DNA from: Ferrimonas lipolytica
Lineage (GTDB): Bacteria > Pseudomonadota > Gammaproteobacteria > Enterobacterales > Shewanellaceae
Direction of reading: 5' to 3'
Assembly (NCBI RefSeq): GCF_012295575.1
Contig: NZ_CP051180.1
Span: 2,108,001-2,172,000 of the forward strand
DNA: 64,000 bases
Shown: positions 36,296-48,184 of the stretch, in pieces
How the letters are laid out: each line of letters starts with the position of its first letter
How positions within the stretch are numbered: the first letter of the stretch is position 1
The notes under the pieces: generated by a model
What the model saw: the letters and a program-made list of their open reading frames with translations, nothing else
Told to the model about the DNA's origin: nothing
Database searches by the model: none
Made by a program: the position numbers and the translations under genes

Positions 36296-38638
36296 TTAAC
36301 TACTAATACCCGTTGGCTCATCTTGCAGTGCTAAGGATAATACTTCATCGATCCAACGAACCGGTAACACTTCTAAATCAGCTTTAACGTTATCCGGAAT
36401 TTCTTTCAGATCACGTTCATTTTCTTTTGGAATTAGTACTCGTTTAATTCCACCACGGTGTGCTGCGAGTAATTTCTCTTTTAATCCACCAATGGGTAAT
36501 ACTTCCCCGCGAAGGGTAATTTCACCAGTCATGGCAACATCAGCACGAACTGGGTTACCGGTCAATGAGGACACTAAAGCGGTACACATAGCAATACCAG
36601 CAGATGGGCCATCTTTTGGTGTCGCACCTTCTGGCACGTGCACATGGATGTCGCGCTTCTCATAAAAGTCGGCATTAACCCGCAGCTTTTCTGCTCGTGC
36701 TCGAACTACTGTCATTGCCGCTTGAATCGACTCCTGCATCACATCACCTAAGGAGCCGGTATAGGTAAGCTTACCTTTGCCCGGTACCGAGGTGGTTTCA
36801 ATGGTCAAAAGCTCGCCGCCGACTTCTGTCCACGCCAGACCAGTAACCTGACCGACCTGATTACTCTCTTCTGCTTTACCGTAATCGAAGCGCTGTACCC
36901 CAAGGTATTCGCTCAGATTATCGCCGTTAATCACTACCGGCTTTTGCGCTTGCTTCAACAACAATTGTTTTACTGCCTTGCGGCACAATTTCGAGATCTC
37001 ACGCTCTAAGCTACGCACGCCAGCTTCTCGAGTGTAGTAACGGATAATGCCAATAATGGCGGAATCCTCAACGGTGATTTCACCGGACTTCAAACCATTA
37101 CGCTTGATCTGCTTATCCAATAAGTGCTGCTTGGAGATGTTCAGTTTTTCATCTTCGGTGTAACCAGAAAGGCGGATCACTTCCATGCGGTCGAGCAACG
37201 GACCGGGAATATTCATCGAGTTTGAGGTTGCCACAAACATCACGTCCGAAAGATCGTAGTCGACCTCTAAGTAGTGATCGTTAAAGGCGTTATTCTGCTC
37301 AGGATCAAGTACCTCTAACAATGCTGAAGCTGGATCGCCACGCATGTCTGAGCTCATCTTGTCAATCTCATCCAGCAAGAACAGCGGGTTCTTGACCCCA
37401 ACCTTGCTCATTTTTTGAATAAGTTTGCCTGGCATGGAACCGATATAAGTACGGCGATGGCCACGAATCTCTGCTTCATCACGTACGCCACCTAGTGCCA
37501 TTCGCACATATTTGCGGCCAGTGGCTTTGGCTATGGATTGGCCCAGTGACGTTTTACCCACACCAGGAGGCCCAACCAAACACAAAATAGGTCCTTTGAG
37601 CTGACGTACGCGTGACTGAACTGCGAGGTATTCAAGGATGCGTTCTTTGACCTTTTCCAAACCGAAGTGATCAGAGTCGAGCACATCACTGGCTACCGCA
37701 AGGTCTTTCTTAACCTTAGAGCGTTTGGCCCAAGGCACACCAATCATCCAATCGACATAGCTGCGCACGACCGTAGCTTCCGCTGACATTGGTGACATCA
37801 TCTTCAGCTTGTTCAATTCAGCAGTGGCCTTCTCTTCCGCCTCTGCTGGCATCTTCGATTCTTTGATCTTGTTAGCGAGCGCTTCAAACTCATCTGGTGC
37901 ATCGTCCAACTCACCCAGCTCTTTCTGGATGGCCTTCATCTGCTCGTTGAGATAATACTCACGCTGACTCTTTTCCATCTGTTTCTTAACACGGGTGCGG
38001 ATCTTCTTCTCCACTTGAAGAATATCGATCTCGGACTCCATGGTTGCCATTAGATATTCTAGCCGTTCGGAAACGTCAATCATCTCAACCACGGCCTGTT
38101 TTTCAGACAGCTTCAACGGCATATGTGCTGCCATGGTGTCAGCTAAGCGTGCAGCTTCTTCGATGCCGTTAAGGGAGGTTAATACTTCAGGCGGGATCTT
38201 CTTGTTAAGCTTGATGTAGCCTTCAAACTGATTGATGGCGGTGCGAACTAGCACCTCCTCTTCCTTCTCAGGGATCAGCTTGGAGGCGAGGAACTCGGCT
38301 TCAGCGACAAAGAACGGGTCGCTGTCGGTAAATTGGGTGATCTTGGCTCGTTGGCCACCTTCCACCAGCACCTTAACGGTACCGTCTGGCAGTTTTAGCA
38401 GCTGCAAAATAGAGGCGATAGTGCCTACGTGGTAGATATCGTCCTCTTGTGGATCGTCTTGATCCGCCTCTTTCTGAGCAACCAACAGTACCTGTTTGTC
38501 TTGCTCCATCGCTGCTTCTAAACAGCTTATCGACTTCTGCCGGCCGACAAACAGCGGGATCACCATATGGGGGTAAACCACCACGTCGCGTAGTGGCAAT
38601 ACCGGTATGACAACGTGATCGGTTCGCTCTAAGGTCAT
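36296..38638 (-). CDS. lon: ATP-dependent protease Lon
   Basis: 780 residues, standard LonA. The N-terminal substrate-binding domain starts [25 protein letters not shown]. The AAA+ module has Walker [10 protein letters not shown] and Walker [12 protein letters not shown]. The protease domain carries the Ser of PKDGPSAG and the Lys of [14 protein letters not shown], the Ser-Lys dyad. It degrades misfolded and regulatory proteins. A sigma-32-like promoter lies upstream, and clpX precedes it, with a terminator between. Confidence 0.97.
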   Translation of the reverse strand: MTLERTDHVVIPVLPLRDVVVYPHMVIPLFVGRQKSISCLEAAMEQDKQVLLVAQKEADQDDPQEDDIYHVGTIASILQLLKLPDGTVKVLVEGGQRAKITQFTDSDPFFVAEAEFLASKLIPEKEEEVLVRTAINQFEGYIKLNKKIPPEVLTSLNGIEEAARLADTMAAHMPLKLSEKQAVVEMIDVSERLEYLMATMESEIDILQVEKKIRTRVKKQMEKSQREYYLNEQMKAIQKELGELDDAPDEFEALANKIKESKMPAEAEEKATAELNKLKMMSPMSAEATVVRSYVDWMIGVPWAKRSKVKKDLAVASDVLDSDHFGLEKVKERILEYLAVQSRVRQLKGPILCLVGPPGVGKTSLGQSIAKATGRKYVRMALGGVRDEAEIRGHRRTYIGSMPGKLIQKMSKVGVKNPLFLLDEIDKMSSDMRGDPASALLEVLDPEQNNAFNDHYLEVDYDLSDVMFVATSNSMNIPGPLLDRMEVIRLSGYTEDEKLNISKQHLLDKQIKRNGLKSGEITVEDSAIIGIIRYYTREAGVRSLEREISKLCRKAVKQLLLKQAQKPVVINGDNLSEYLGVQRFDYGKAEESNQVGQVTGLAWTEVGGELLTIETTSVPGKGKLTYTGSLGDVMQESIQAAMTVVRARAEKLRVNADFYEKRDIHVHVPEGATPKDGPSAGIAMCTALVSSLTGNPVRADVAMTGEITLRGEVLPIGGLKEKLLAAHRGGIKRVLIPKENERDLKEIPDNVKADLEVLPVRWIDEVLSLALQDEPTGISS

Positions 38639-38727
38639 CGCTCGATTCCTTTTGCTGCGGGGGAAATAGTTATAATTTCCAATCGATTATGGTTCTAATC
38701 TGGGATTGGATCTCATTATTACTCAGT

Positions 38728-38755
38728 ATATGGGGCTGATCTCATCCGATTCAAT
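38728..38755 (-). promoter_or_regulatory. sigma-32-like promoter of lon
   Basis: Minus strand ATTGAAT (38749-38755), 13-base spacer, CCCCATAT (38728-38735). This compares with the consensus CTTGAAA and CCCCATNT. The transcript would start ~80 bases before the lon ATG. Confidence 0.72.
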
Positions 38756-38767
38756 GAGGCATAACAA

Positions 38768-38791
38768 AAAAGGAGCCGATTGGCTCCTTTT
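38768..38791 (-). terminator. intrinsic terminator of clpX
   Basis: 10-bp stem AAAAGGAGCC/GGCTCCTTTT with a GATT loop and A/T tracts. It separates clpX from the lon promoter. Confidence 0.85.
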
Positions 38792-38846
38792 GCAAAACAG
38801 ATAAGGTGTTTTATACCTACCTGAGTAAAATCAACCTAGGTTGGAA

Positions 38847-40124
<1,278 letters not shown>

Positions 40125-40190
40125 TTACAACCCCTCATCCAGGCGCTCTACGGTATCTTTACAGTGTAAGCCAATGGTTAAGCTTTTGCT

Positions 40191-40808
40191 TTATTCAGCC
40201 GCACGACGAGACAATACTGAGTCAACTAATCCGTATTCTACGGCTTGGTCGGCACTCATAAAGTTATCACGGTCGGTATCGCGTTCGATGATTTCCATCG
40301 GCTGACCAGTGTGTTCAGCCAACAAGGTATTCAACTTGTGCTTAATGCCGATGATCTCTTGCGCGTGGATGGCGATATCCGAAGCTTGACCTTGGAAACC
40401 ACCCAATGGCTGGTGAATCATCACGCGGGCGTTTGGCAGTACATGGCGTTTGCCTTTCGCACCGCCAGCCAGCAGGAATGCACCCATGCTTGCCGCTTGA
40501 CCCATACATACAGTACTCACGTCAGGCTTGATGAACTGCATTGTGTCGTAGATAGACATACCTGCAGTGACTGAGCCGCCCGGAGAGTTAATGTAAAGGT
40601 AGATGTCTTTATCTGGGTTCTCTGACTCTAGGAACAGCAGCTGCGCCGTTACTAGGTTAGCCATGTGATCTTCTACTGGACCAGTTAAGAAGATGACACG
40701 CTCTTTCAACAGTCGAGAGTAGATATCATAAGAACGTTCGCCTTTGGCAGTTTGTTCTACCACCATTGGCACCAATGCGTTCATCGGGGAGTCTTGCAGA
40801 TACGACAT
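40191..40808 (-). CDS. clpP: ClpP protease subunit
   Basis: 205 residues from the ATG at 40808. The N-terminus [19 protein letters not shown] is the family norm. The catalytic Ser is in [12 protein letters not shown], the His in [11 protein letters not shown], and the Asp in [11 protein letters not shown] longer frame to 40829 begins with TTG and adds seven residues with no better ribosome site. The tetradecamer forms the proteolytic chamber of ClpXP. A strong hairpin separates it from tig. Confidence 0.97.
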   Translation of the reverse strand: MSYLQDSPMNALVPMVVEQTAKGERSYDIYSRLLKERVIFLTGPVEDHMANLVTAQLLFLESENPDKDIYLYINSPGGSVTAGMSIYDTMQFIKPDVSTVCMGQAASMGAFLLAGGAKGKRHVLPNARVMIHQPLGGFQGQASDIAIHAQEIIGIKHKLNTLLAEHTGQPMEIIERDTDRDNFMSADQAVEYGLVDSVLSRRAAE

Positions 40809-40830
40809 AATTTGTTTATTCCCTAACAAA

Positions 40831-40864
40831 ATGGCTCGTATGGGACGAGCCTCATACGAGCCAT
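40831..40864 (-). terminator. hairpin between tig and clpP (terminator or attenuator)
   Basis: 12-bp perfect arms ATGGCTCGTATG and CATACGAGCCAT around a ten-base loop, followed on the minus strand by TTTTGTT. It ends ~22 bases before the clpP start. It overlaps a TATAAT at 40863-40868 that would otherwise look like a -10. It could terminate part of the tig transcript. Confidence 0.6.
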
Positions 40865-40905
40865 TATATGATTGGCCGAGGTGGCCAAGTCAAATCGAGC
40901 TAGAC

Positions 40906-42207
40906 TTAGCGCTGCTGATTCATGAACTCTTCAAAGTTCACAGCTTTCTCAGTAACTTTAGCTTCTGCCAGCAATGCGTCAACTGCTTGCTCTTCCAAAG
41001 CAACGTTGCGCATGTTCTGCATCATCTCTTCGTTCTGAGCGTAGTAGTCTACAACTTCCTGTGGATCTTCGTAGGCAGTAGCCATTTCAGCGATCAGAGC
41101 GTTAACGCGCTCGTCTTCAACCTTCAGCTCTTTGGTCTTGATCACTTCGCCTAACAGCAGGCCAACCTGTACGCGACGCTTAGCGTCTTCTTCGAACAGT
41201 TCAGCTGGCAGTTCTGGCATGTTTTGCGCCTGAGCACCGCCGAAACGTTGCATCGCTTGCTCACGCAGGGTCTTAACTTCCTGTGCGATCAGAGCAGATG
41301 GTACGTCTACATTGTTGGTTTTCAGCAGGCCGTCAATAACCTGAGTCTTGGTAGCGTTCTTCAGCGCTTGCTTCAGTTCGCGTTCCATGTTTTTACGAAC
41401 TTCGGTCTTCAGGGCTTCAACACCACCTTCAGCGATACCGAATTTAACAACGAAGTCGTCGTTCAATTCTGGCAATACCTGCTCGCTCACTTCAGTCAGA
41501 GTGATTTCGAACTTAGCTGCTTTACCTTTCAGGTTTTCAGCGTGGTACTCTTCTGGGAAGGTTACTTCGATGGTGAATTCATCACCAGCTTTGTGGCCTT
41601 TAACGCCATCTTCAAAGCCAGGGATCATACGGCCAGAACCGATAACCAGTTCGAAGTCGTCAGACTTGCCGCCTTCAAACTCTTCGCCGTCGATAGAACC
41701 AACAAAGTTCATTTTAACGCGGTCTTCGTCGCCAGCTTCACGCTCTACAGCGTTGAATTCAGCGTGCTGCTTACGCAGGGTATCCAGCATGATGTCAAGA
41801 TCGGCGTCGGTTACTTCACAAGTTGGTTGCTCAACTTCGATAGCATCCAGATCCGCCAAAGCAACTTCTGGGTACACTTCAAATACTGCAGCGAATTCCA
41901 GATCTTGACCTTCTTCAGTTTTGATAGGCTCAAAACGTGGCATGCCAGCTGGGTTAACTTTTTGGTCAACTACCGCTTTGAAGAAAGAGTTCTGCATTAC
42001 GTCACCCAGGATCTGAGCACGGATAGAAGCGCCAAAACGCTTCTTAAATACAGACATTGGTACCTTACCAGGGCGGAAACCATCCAGACGTACACGCTTG
42101 GATTCTTTCTTCATCTCTTCAGTCACTTTAGGCTCAAATTCAGCTGCAGCCACAGTGATGGTCATACGGCGCTCTAGGCCTTGAGTGGTTTCTACGGAAA
42201 CTTGCAT
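40906..42207 (-). CDS. tig: trigger factor
   Basis: 433 residues. The ribosome-binding signature is [16 protein letters not shown] (residues ~45-60). The FKBP-type PPIase domain lies around 150-245 ([22 protein letters not shown], ...[17 protein letters not shown]), and the helical C-terminal chaperone arms follow. It binds nascent chains at the ribosome exit. The ATG is preceded by a GAGGTAGCGTA segment. Confidence 0.97.
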   Translation of the reverse strand: MQVSVETTQGLERRMTITVAAAEFEPKVTEEMKKESKRVRLDGFRPGKVPMSVFKKRFGASIRAQILGDVMQNSFFKAVVDQKVNPAGMPRFEPIKTEEGQDLEFAAVFEVYPEVALADLDAIEVEQPTCEVTDADLDIMLDTLRKQHAEFNAVEREAGDEDRVKMNFVGSIDGEEFEGGKSDDFELVIGSGRMIPGFEDGVKGHKAGDEFTIEVTFPEEYHAENLKGKAAKFEITLTEVSEQVLPELNDDFVVKFGIAEGGVEALKTEVRKNMERELKQALKNATKTQVIDGLLKTNNVDVPSALIAQEVKTLREQAMQRFGGAQAQNMPELPAELFEEDAKRRVQVGLLLGEVIKTKELKVEDERVNALIAEMATAYEDPQEVVDYYAQNEEMMQNMRNVALEEQAVDALLAEAKVTEKAVNFEEFMNQQR

Positions 42208-42408
42208 TACGCTACCTCAAATACTCTCTGTTCTTTTAACGCTGCCGACACCTGTCAACAACGAATAATTCGATATTGGCGGGCAAAAAAGCCGCAAGCC
42301 AATGAGCCATACCGAAACACATAAAACGAATTCGAAGCAGTATTGTGCTGCCTTTTTTATCGTCGTATTCGGTACTTCAGGCATCGAAGCCTAAAATAAG
42401 GACGCGCC

Positions 42409-42437
42409 ATTATAGCGGCAGCTATGGAAAGAGTCGA
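42409..42437 (-). promoter_or_regulatory. sigma-70 promoter of tig
   Basis: Minus strand TCGACT (42432-42437), 17-base spacer, TATAAT (42409-42414). The -10 is perfect and the -35 matches consensus at four positions of six. It implies a leader of about 195 bases. Confidence 0.6.
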
Positions 42438-42637
42438 GGCAGCAGTAAATTCACAAATGACAAAGCAGATCAATGACAACATTGACCACAAAACAACCAA
42501 AATAAGAACAAAATGCGAGCAATTCTAGCGGACTAATCAGACGTTGTTCAATCTACTTAAATCATCACGATGTACGCAATGAGTTGGCGGAGAGGTTGTC
42601 ACCGACGATGACCACACAAATACTGAATTTTAGATGT

Positions 42638-42667
42638 AAAAAAGCCGCTATAAATAGCGGCTTTTTT
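42638..42667 (-). terminator. terminator of the tRNA operon
   Basis: AAAAAAGCCGCTA/TAGCGGCTTTTTT stem with a TAAA-like loop, just after the tRNA-His gene on the minus strand. Confidence 0.85.
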
Positions 42668-42673
42668 GAATGA

Positions 42674-42750
42674 TGGGGTGGCTAACGGGACTTGAACCCG
42701 CGACAACCGGAATCACAATCCGGGACTCTACCAACTGAGCTATAGCCACC
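42674..42750 (-). tRNA. tRNA-His (GTG)
   Basis: 77 bases including the encoded CCA. The acceptor stem GTGGCTA/TAGCCAC is preceded by an extra G(-1) opposite C73, the hallmark of tRNA-His. The anticodon loop is TTGTGAT, with anticodon GTG. T-arm GCGGG-TTCAAGT-CCCGT. It is the third gene of a Pro-Arg-His operon. Confidence 0.97.
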
Positions 42751-42762
42751 ACTGATACTTAT

Positions 42763-42839
42763 TGGCACGCCCGGCAGGATTCGAACCCGCGGCCATCCGC
42801 TTAGAAGGCGGATGCTCTATCCAACTGAGCTACGGGCGC
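42763..42839 (-). tRNA. tRNA-Arg (TCT)
   Basis: 77 bases with encoded CCA. The acceptor GCGCCCG pairs with CGGGCGT, with a closing G-U pair. The anticodon stem TCCGC/GCGGA holds loop CTTCTAA, with anticodon TCT, reading AGA/AGG. The T-loop is TTCGAAT. It is the middle gene of the operon. Confidence 0.97.
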
Positions 42840-42871
42840 AAAGTCTACGACTGCTGCGTACACTGTAAAAG

Positions 42872-42948
<77 letters not shown>

Positions 42949-43012
42949 AGAATGTTAAGACCCATAAATCATTCAGACTTACCGGTTGGCTTTCGCCTCT
43001 CAACGGGGGCGC

Positions 43013-43041
43013 ATATTAGCGATGAGCCCCGAGCGCGTCAA
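43013..43041 (-). promoter_or_regulatory. tRNA operon promoter with GC-rich discriminator
   Basis: Minus strand TTGACG (43036-43041), exact 17-base spacer, TATA-type TAATAT (43013-43018), followed directly by GCGCCCCC. A GC-rich discriminator after a near-consensus promoter is the pattern of stable-RNA promoters under stringent (ppGpp) control. Confidence 0.75.
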
Positions 43042-43166
43042 ACATTTTTTTGCGTTACTGATTCATTCGCTCACGCTTTAAACAGAAGCTGCTAACGAAA
43101 CGTGACAGATCTTTGGTTCAGCGGTAAACTGCGCGCGCCCTCACACCAAAATAGCACTGGATTAAA

Positions 43167-44021
43167 ATGACTGCTCAGATCATTGATGGTAAACGGATTG
43201 CCGCTGAAGTACGTGAATACCTCCAACAACAAACCACCCGTCGTGTTGCCGATGGCAAACGTGCACCGGGACTGGCAGTAATTTTAGTTGGCCAAGATCC
43301 CGCCTCTGGGGTCTACGTAAATAATAAGCGTAAAGCGTGCGAACAGGTTGGCTTTGTGTCACGCAGCTACGATTTGCCAGAAAACACTCGCCAAGACCAA
43401 CTGCTGGCATTAATCGACGAGCTTAACGATGCCAAAGACATCGACGGCATCTTGGTTCAATTACCACTGCCTGAACACATTGATAGTGCTAGCGTGATTG
43501 AGAAGATCAATCCAGATAAGGATGTGGATGGCTTTCACCCATACAACATCGGTCGCTTAGCTCAACGGATTCCGGTGCTGAGCCCATGTACTCCTAAAGG
43601 GATTATGACTTTAGTCCGCTCTACCGGTGTTCGCACTCAAGGCCTGCATGCGGTTATCGTTGGCGCTTCCAATATTGTTGGTCGACCAATGGGGTTAGAG
43701 TTGCTGTTAGCGGGTTGCACTACAACAACCTGCCATCGATTCACTAAGGATCTACAGCAACACGTCGCCCAAGCGGATCTATTGATTGTAGCGGTAGGAA
43801 AACCAGGTTTTATTCCTGGAGATTGGATCAAGCCTGGCGCCATCGTGATCGATGTTGGTATCAACCGCCTAGAGAACGGCAAGCTCGTTGGTGATGTAGA
43901 TTTTGAAACAGCTAAAGAACAGGCTGGTTTTATTACGCCAGTTCCCGGTGGCGTTGGTCCAATGACCATCGCCAGTTTGCTAGAGAACACACTCTTCGCT
44001 TGTGAACAGTACCATCGCTAG
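43167..44021 (+). CDS. folD: bifunctional methylenetetrahydrofolate dehydrogenase/cyclohydrolase
   Basis: 284 residues. The catalytic Tyr/Lys segment is [16 protein letters not shown] (~48-63), followed by [13 protein letters not shown] and [16 protein letters not shown]. The Rossmann part has [14 protein letters not shown], and the end is [19 protein letters not shown]. It interconverts 5,10-methylene- and 10-formyl-tetrahydrofolate using NADP. It is divergent from the tRNA operon, and a MITE and terminator lie at its 3' end. Confidence 0.97.
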   Translation: MTAQIIDGKRIAAEVREYLQQQTTRRVADGKRAPGLAVILVGQDPASGVYVNNKRKACEQVGFVSRSYDLPENTRQDQLLALIDELNDAKDIDGILVQLPLPEHIDSASVIEKINPDKDVDGFHPYNIGRLAQRIPVLSPCTPKGIMTLVRSTGVRTQGLHAVIVGASNIVGRPMGLELLLAGCTTTTCHRFTKDLQQHVAQADLLIVAVGKPGFIPGDWIKPGAIVIDVGINRLENGKLVGDVDFETAKEQAGFITPVPGGVGPMTIASLLENTLFACEQYHR

Positions 44022-44038
44022 ATATTGGTATAATTAAG

Positions 44039-44330
44039 GGCTGTGTCGTAGTTAGCTGTTGAGGTTTATATCATGCCTTCCGCTCTAACGATTGCAGTGC
44101 TCTTTAGGGGAGGATGTCGCGGTGACGACGGCACATTCTTGTATGCATTAGCGGGGAGCTTCGCCCTCTTTGGAATCCCCTTTGCCTTAGGTCGCAGTTC
44201 AAAACGCTTCGCTGGACCGCTCCAATGCGGCAGAAGAGCAACGGTGGTAATGCTTTCCCTTCGTGTCAAAATTCCCCTAGCCGCTGCTTTAACAACATTG
44301 GAAAGAACAACACTTAATTGGTACACAGCC
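44039..44330 (+). mobile_element. MITE-like element, copy F (full length, 292 bp)
   Basis: Ends GGCTGTGTCGTAGTTAGC and TTAATTGGTACACAGCC; 17 of the first 23 terminal positions pair as inverted repeats. The flanks TAATTAAG (44031-44038) and TAATAAAG (44331-44338) differ at one base. The right duplication overlaps the A-tract of the cysS terminator. It is a good reference copy. Confidence 0.87.
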
Positions 44331-44334
44331 TAAT

Positions 44335-44364
44335 AAAGAGGCCAGTCAATTGACTGGCCTCTTT
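44335..44364. terminator. bidirectional terminator between folD and cysS
   Basis: 30-base perfect palindrome with AAAGAGGCCAGTCAA arms. It serves folD (+) and cysS (-). Confidence 0.85.
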
Positions 44365-44398
44365 GGTTCGAGCTTTGCTGGTTAGTAAGTGTAGAAAC

Positions 44399-45778
44399 TT
44401 ACTTACGACGCCAAGTGGTGCCACTGGCGCTGTCTTCTAATACCACACCCAATGCGTTGAGCGCATCGCGAGCTTCATCGGCCTTACCCCAGTCTTTAGC
44501 TGCTCGGGCTTCGTTACGCTGCACGATCCACGCTTCAATCTGTGCGACTTCGTCATCATTGCCGCCCCCTTGTAAGAAAGCTTCAGGATCTTGACTAAGC
44601 AGGCCAAGGATCCCGGCAAGGTGAAGCATCAACGCCGCCAGCTGTGACGCTTTCGCAGCATCACCCTCTTTAACAGTATTGATCTCGCGCGCCAGCTCAA
44701 ACAGTACCGGCAATGCTTCGGCAGTGTTGATGTCATCATCCATGGCCGCATTAAAGCGAGCAACATAGTCATTGTCTAACTGAGCCTCTGCCGCTGGAGT
44801 AACGCCGCGTAAAGCGGTGTACAGTCGCTCTAATGCAGAGTGCGCTTGGCCAAGGTTCTCTTCTGAGTAATTCAGCTGGCTGCGGTAGTGGCTCGACAAC
44901 AGGAAGTAACGCACTGACTCTGCTGCATATTGCTCTAACACGTCACCGATGGTAAAAAAGTTACCTAACGATTTAGACATCTTTTCTTTATTCACTTGCA
45001 CCATGCCGGAGTGCATCCAGTAGTTAACGTAGTTGCCATTGTGCGCGCAGCAGCTTTGAGCGACTTCATTCTCATGGTGTGGGAACATCAAGTCGCTACC
45101 ACCACCATGGATATCGAACACTTCACCTAGGTGTTTGCCGTTCATGGCAGAACACTCGATGTGCCAACCCGGACGACCGGCCCCCCATGGGCTATCCCAC
45201 TGTGGCTCACCTGGCTTAGCACTTTTCCACAGCACGAAGTCCATTGGGTTACGTTTGGCAGTCTCTACCTCTACTCGGGCACCCGACTGCAACTGCTCTA
45301 GGTCTTGCTTAGATAACTTGCCGTAGTCATCGAAGGTTTTCACTTCAAACAACACATCACCATTACTAGCGTGGTAAGCGTGGCCTTTGTTCACCAGCTT
45401 TTGAATGATGTCGATGATCTCTGGCATGTGTCCCGTTACCGTTGGTTCCATATCTGGGCGCAACAGGTTCAAGGCATCAAAATCCGCGTGCATCGCCTTG
45501 GTGAAACGCTCAACCAGTGCGTCACAGCTTTCACCGTTCTGGGCTGCGCGGTTAATGATCTTATCATCCACATCGGTGATGTTACGGATGTACTTCACGT
45601 CCAAACCTTTGCTACGTAAATAACGCACAACAATATCAAAGGCGATGTAAGTACGAGCATGGCCGATATGACAGCGATCGTAGATGGTAACCCCACAAAC
45701 ATACATACCCACTTTACCGGGCTGAATTGGTTTGAATTCCTCTTTTTGTCTGGTCAGGGTGTTATAGATCTGCAGCAT
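44399..45778 (-). CDS. cysS: cysteinyl-tRNA synthetase
   Basis: 459 residues. Class I signature CHIGHART (residues ~35-42) and [12 protein letters not shown] (KMSKS). The zinc-site Cys in [10 protein letters not shown] and the later WHIECSAMN and [14 protein letters not shown] complete the usual metal ligands. It charges tRNA-Cys. Nothing unusual in length or motifs. Confidence 0.97.
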   Translation of the reverse strand: MLQIYNTLTRQKEEFKPIQPGKVGMYVCGVTIYDRCHIGHARTYIAFDIVVRYLRSKGLDVKYIRNITDVDDKIINRAAQNGESCDALVERFTKAMHADFDALNLLRPDMEPTVTGHMPEIIDIIQKLVNKGHAYHASNGDVLFEVKTFDDYGKLSKQDLEQLQSGARVEVETAKRNPMDFVLWKSAKPGEPQWDSPWGAGRPGWHIECSAMNGKHLGEVFDIHGGGSDLMFPHHENEVAQSCCAHNGNYVNYWMHSGMVQVNKEKMSKSLGNFFTIGDVLEQYAAESVRYFLLSSHYRSQLNYSEENLGQAHSALERLYTALRGVTPAAEAQLDNDYVARFNAAMDDDINTAEALPVLFELAREINTVKEGDAAKASQLAALMLHLAGILGLLSQDPEAFLQGGGNDDEVAQIEAWIVQRNEARAAKDWGKADEARDALNALGVVLEDSASGTTWRRK

Positions 45779-45997
45779 CGTTAGGCTCTTACTTAGGTCG
45801 TGAAGACGGAAAAATAGATTGAAAGACGGATACTATCACGCAATTGCTGTAGGTGGCATCGCTGCTATGGTCGATTTAAAGACGATCGCACCAAGATTAC
45901 CCAGGAATGCAGTAACGGTTTACCTCCGACCTTTTTACTCTCCGCCGGATTAGGTAAACTCTGTGCTTGCTTTATTCATTAAGAGACTGAGACCACT

Positions 45998-46492
45998 ATG
46001 GTTACTTTGCACACCAACCACGGCGACATCAAACTGCAACTCAATGCAGAAAAAGCGCCTATCACCGTTGAAAACTTCCTGAAGTACGCGAACGACGGCT
46101 TCTACAACGGCACCATCTTCCACCGTGTAATCGATGGTTTCATGGTTCAAGGTGGCGGTTTTGACGCCGAGATGCAGCAGAAGCCTTGCGGCGCTGGCAT
46201 CCAAAACGAAGCAGGCAACGGCTTATCGAACAAAACCGGTACCGTAGCTATGGCTCGTACGCCAGATCCACACTCTGCAACGGCACAGTTCTTCATCAAC
46301 GTAAATGACAATACCTTCTTGGATTTCAAAAACGAATCCATGCAAGGCTTTGGCTACTGCGTATTTGCTGAAGTAGTTGAGGGCATGGACGTTGTTGAGA
46401 AGATCAAAGGCGTTAGCACTGGTAACAATGGTATGCATCAAGACGTGCCACTGGAAGCCGTAGTAATTGAGAACGTAACCGTTGAAGGTTAA
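45998..46492 (+). CDS. ppiB: cyclophilin-type peptidyl-prolyl isomerase (PpiB, cytoplasmic)
   Basis: 164 residues with no signal peptide, so it is cytoplasmic. It has the cyclophilin core motifs [15 protein letters not shown] (active-site Arg), [22 protein letters not shown], and [16 protein letters not shown]. It speeds proline cis-trans isomerisation. It is divergent from cysS, and its stop codon overlaps the start region of lpxH by 11 bases. Confidence 0.96.
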   Translation: MVTLHTNHGDIKLQLNAEKAPITVENFLKYANDGFYNGTIFHRVIDGFMVQGGGFDAEMQQKPCGAGIQNEAGNGLSNKTGTVAMARTPDPHSATAQFFINVNDNTFLDFKNESMQGFGYCVFAEVVEGMDVVEKIKGVSTGNNGMHQDVPLEAVVIENVTVEG

Positions 46493-47225
46493 TGCTCAAT
46501 CGACGGGGGGCAGCCCTGCCCCTCGTACTCTGTTTATCGGCGATCTGCACCTTAGCGCCGAACGTCCCGATATCCTCGCAGCCTTCGAACGCTTCTTGTT
46601 AACCCAACTTGATTACGCCGATGCGCTGTATATCGTTGGTGATCTATTCGAGATATGGATCGGCGACGATGACCGCAATGACTTTACCGACAGTGTTGCC
46701 GCTATGCTCAATCAAGCGAGCAAACAGCTGCCTATCTACTTCACTCATGGTAATCGCGACTTCGTACTAGGAAAACGTTTTGCTAAGCGGGCTGGAATGA
46801 CGCTGCTTCCGCAGGTACATAAGGTTGATCTTTACGGCGTTTCTACCGTCGTTCTGCACGGCGATATGCTCTGCACTGCCGACATCGAATACCAAAAATA
46901 TCGACGTCTGTGGCCCTTATACAAATTGCTTCCTATCTTCGTACCACTGTCTAAGCGCAAGCAGATGACCGCCAACGTCCGTACCCGCAGCCAGGCCAGA
47001 ACTCAGCAGCTAAGCAATGAGATAATGGATGTCACTCCGGCGGCGGTAGATAAGATGCTTAAAGATAACAACGCCCAGCAGATGATCCATGGTCACACCC
47101 ACAAACCAGCGATCCACGCTTTGGCTAACAACAAGCAACGACTAGTTGTCGGTGATTGGTACCAACAAGACAGCGTCTTAATCGTTACCCCAGCTGGGTG
47201 CGAACTGCTGAGCAAACCGCTTTAA
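46482..47225 (+). CDS. lpxH: UDP-2,3-diacylglucosamine hydrolase
   Basis: About 247 residues. Metallophosphoesterase motifs: [42 protein letters not shown], and [11 protein letters not shown]. It makes lipid X for lipid A synthesis at the inner membrane. The frame has no ATG before the TLFIGDLHL motif; the longest start is TTG at 46482, inside ppiB. An ATG at 46492 in the neighbouring frame would join this frame if the six-G run at 46504-46509 were one base longer. The start is therefore unsure. Confidence 0.93.
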   Translation: MKVNAQSTGGSPAPRTLFIGDLHLSAERPDILAAFERFLLTQLDYADALYIVGDLFEIWIGDDDRNDFTDSVAAMLNQASKQLPIYFTHGNRDFVLGKRFAKRAGMTLLPQVHKVDLYGVSTVVLHGDMLCTADIEYQKYRRLWPLYKLLPIFVPLSKRKQMTANVRTRSQARTQQLSNEIMDVTPAAVDKMLKDNNAQQMIHGHTHKPAIHALANNKQRLVVGDWYQQDSVLIVTPAGCELLSKPL

Positions 47226-47288
47226 CCCTTGTATATGCAGCTAAAGCGTATTAGCCGCAGTTACTCATAAGGCCACTCTAGCCCACCG

Positions 47289-48026
47289 CTAAGTTTCAGT
47301 AGGACTACCTGAATGGAAACGAAAACAATCGTCCTCGGCCTTTATTAACTCCGCCTCGATAACCCCTAACTGCTGCACCCGCGTTGCAATCGATGTATCG
47401 CTAATGCTTTGAGCCAAGGCCAAGTAGTCCTCAAAATGACGTGCCTCCGAACGAAGTAGTGACCAATAAAACGCCGCCAACTCGTCATCAACGTAATCAA
47501 TCATCGCCGCAAAACGCTCACAGCTACGTGCTTCAATATAAGCACCAACAATCAACATATCTACTTGTCGAGCAGGCTCATGAGTCCGGCATTGACGATG
47601 TAACGTCGGCGCATAACGGGACGATGACTGAAATGGGTAATCGACCTGCCTTGCTGCCATGATGGTCAAGACCTGATGAAAATGGTGTAGCTCTTCGCGG
47701 ATTAACATCACTAACTTTTCGACCAGCGGGTCATCGTAGCGAGTAAAATTTGGCCGAGTAATTGGAAGTTGCAAAAACTCGGCCACGGCAGTACGACCAT
47801 AAGCCGCATCCTCATAGGGTTTAATCCAATCAAGGCACGCCAGTGCAACTGGTTTAGGCCCGTATAACTTCAACATCCTCACTGCCGCTTGGGCAGCTTT
47901 GAGCTCACAATTGGCATGGTCAATAAGAATGGTATGCAGCTGGTTTGGCACCTGCTCCAACCAAGCCTTGGGCGTCTCACAGCGTAAGAAATTTCGAATC
48001 GGTTGCAGCAGCAATTCCATCTGCAT
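47289..48026 (-). CDS. miaE: tRNA-(ms2io6A37) hydroxylase MiaE
   Basis: 245 residues forming a ferritin-like four-helix bundle. The diiron ligands are in LIREELHHFHQVL (ExxH), IEARSCERFAAM, and LRSEARHFEDYLAL (ExxH). It hydroxylates the isopentenyl group of ms2i6A at position 37 of tRNAs reading UNN codons, using O2. AAGGA lies six bases before the ATG. It is a single gene on the minus strand. Confidence 0.93.
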   Translation of the reverse strand: MQMELLLQPIRNFLRCETPKAWLEQVPNQLHTILIDHANCELKAAQAAVRMLKLYGPKPVALACLDWIKPYEDAAYGRTAVAEFLQLPITRPNFTRYDDPLVEKLVMLIREELHHFHQVLTIMAARQVDYPFQSSSRYAPTLHRQCRTHEPARQVDMLIVGAYIEARSCERFAAMIDYVDDELAAFYWSLLRSEARHFEDYLALAQSISDTSIATRVQQLGVIEAELIKAEDDCFRFHSGSPTET

Positions 48027-48184
48027 CTATCCTTAAATTATGGTTATTGCGTCAACCAGCCGCGTTGACGTGTAAAGGTAATACTTGACGCAGGTTCAAC
48101 GATCGCCAATAACTAGTGTGCACAGTAGTTGTTTTGTCTGCGGTATCGACACCACGAGTGACCTGATAAAAAAGGACGATAACT

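Larger units (their letters stand above)
42208..42673. other. tig upstream region
   Basis: 466 bases between tig and the tRNA operon. It holds the tig promoter (42409-42437), a ~200-base untranslated leader, and the tRNA terminator near 42638-42667. The remaining sequence is AT-rich and without genes. Confidence 0.6.

Noticed and set aside
40191-42177. Long plus-strand frames opposite clpP and tig, including one of 317 codons
   Set aside because: They are shadows of highly expressed core genes with biased codons; no domain or ribosome site.
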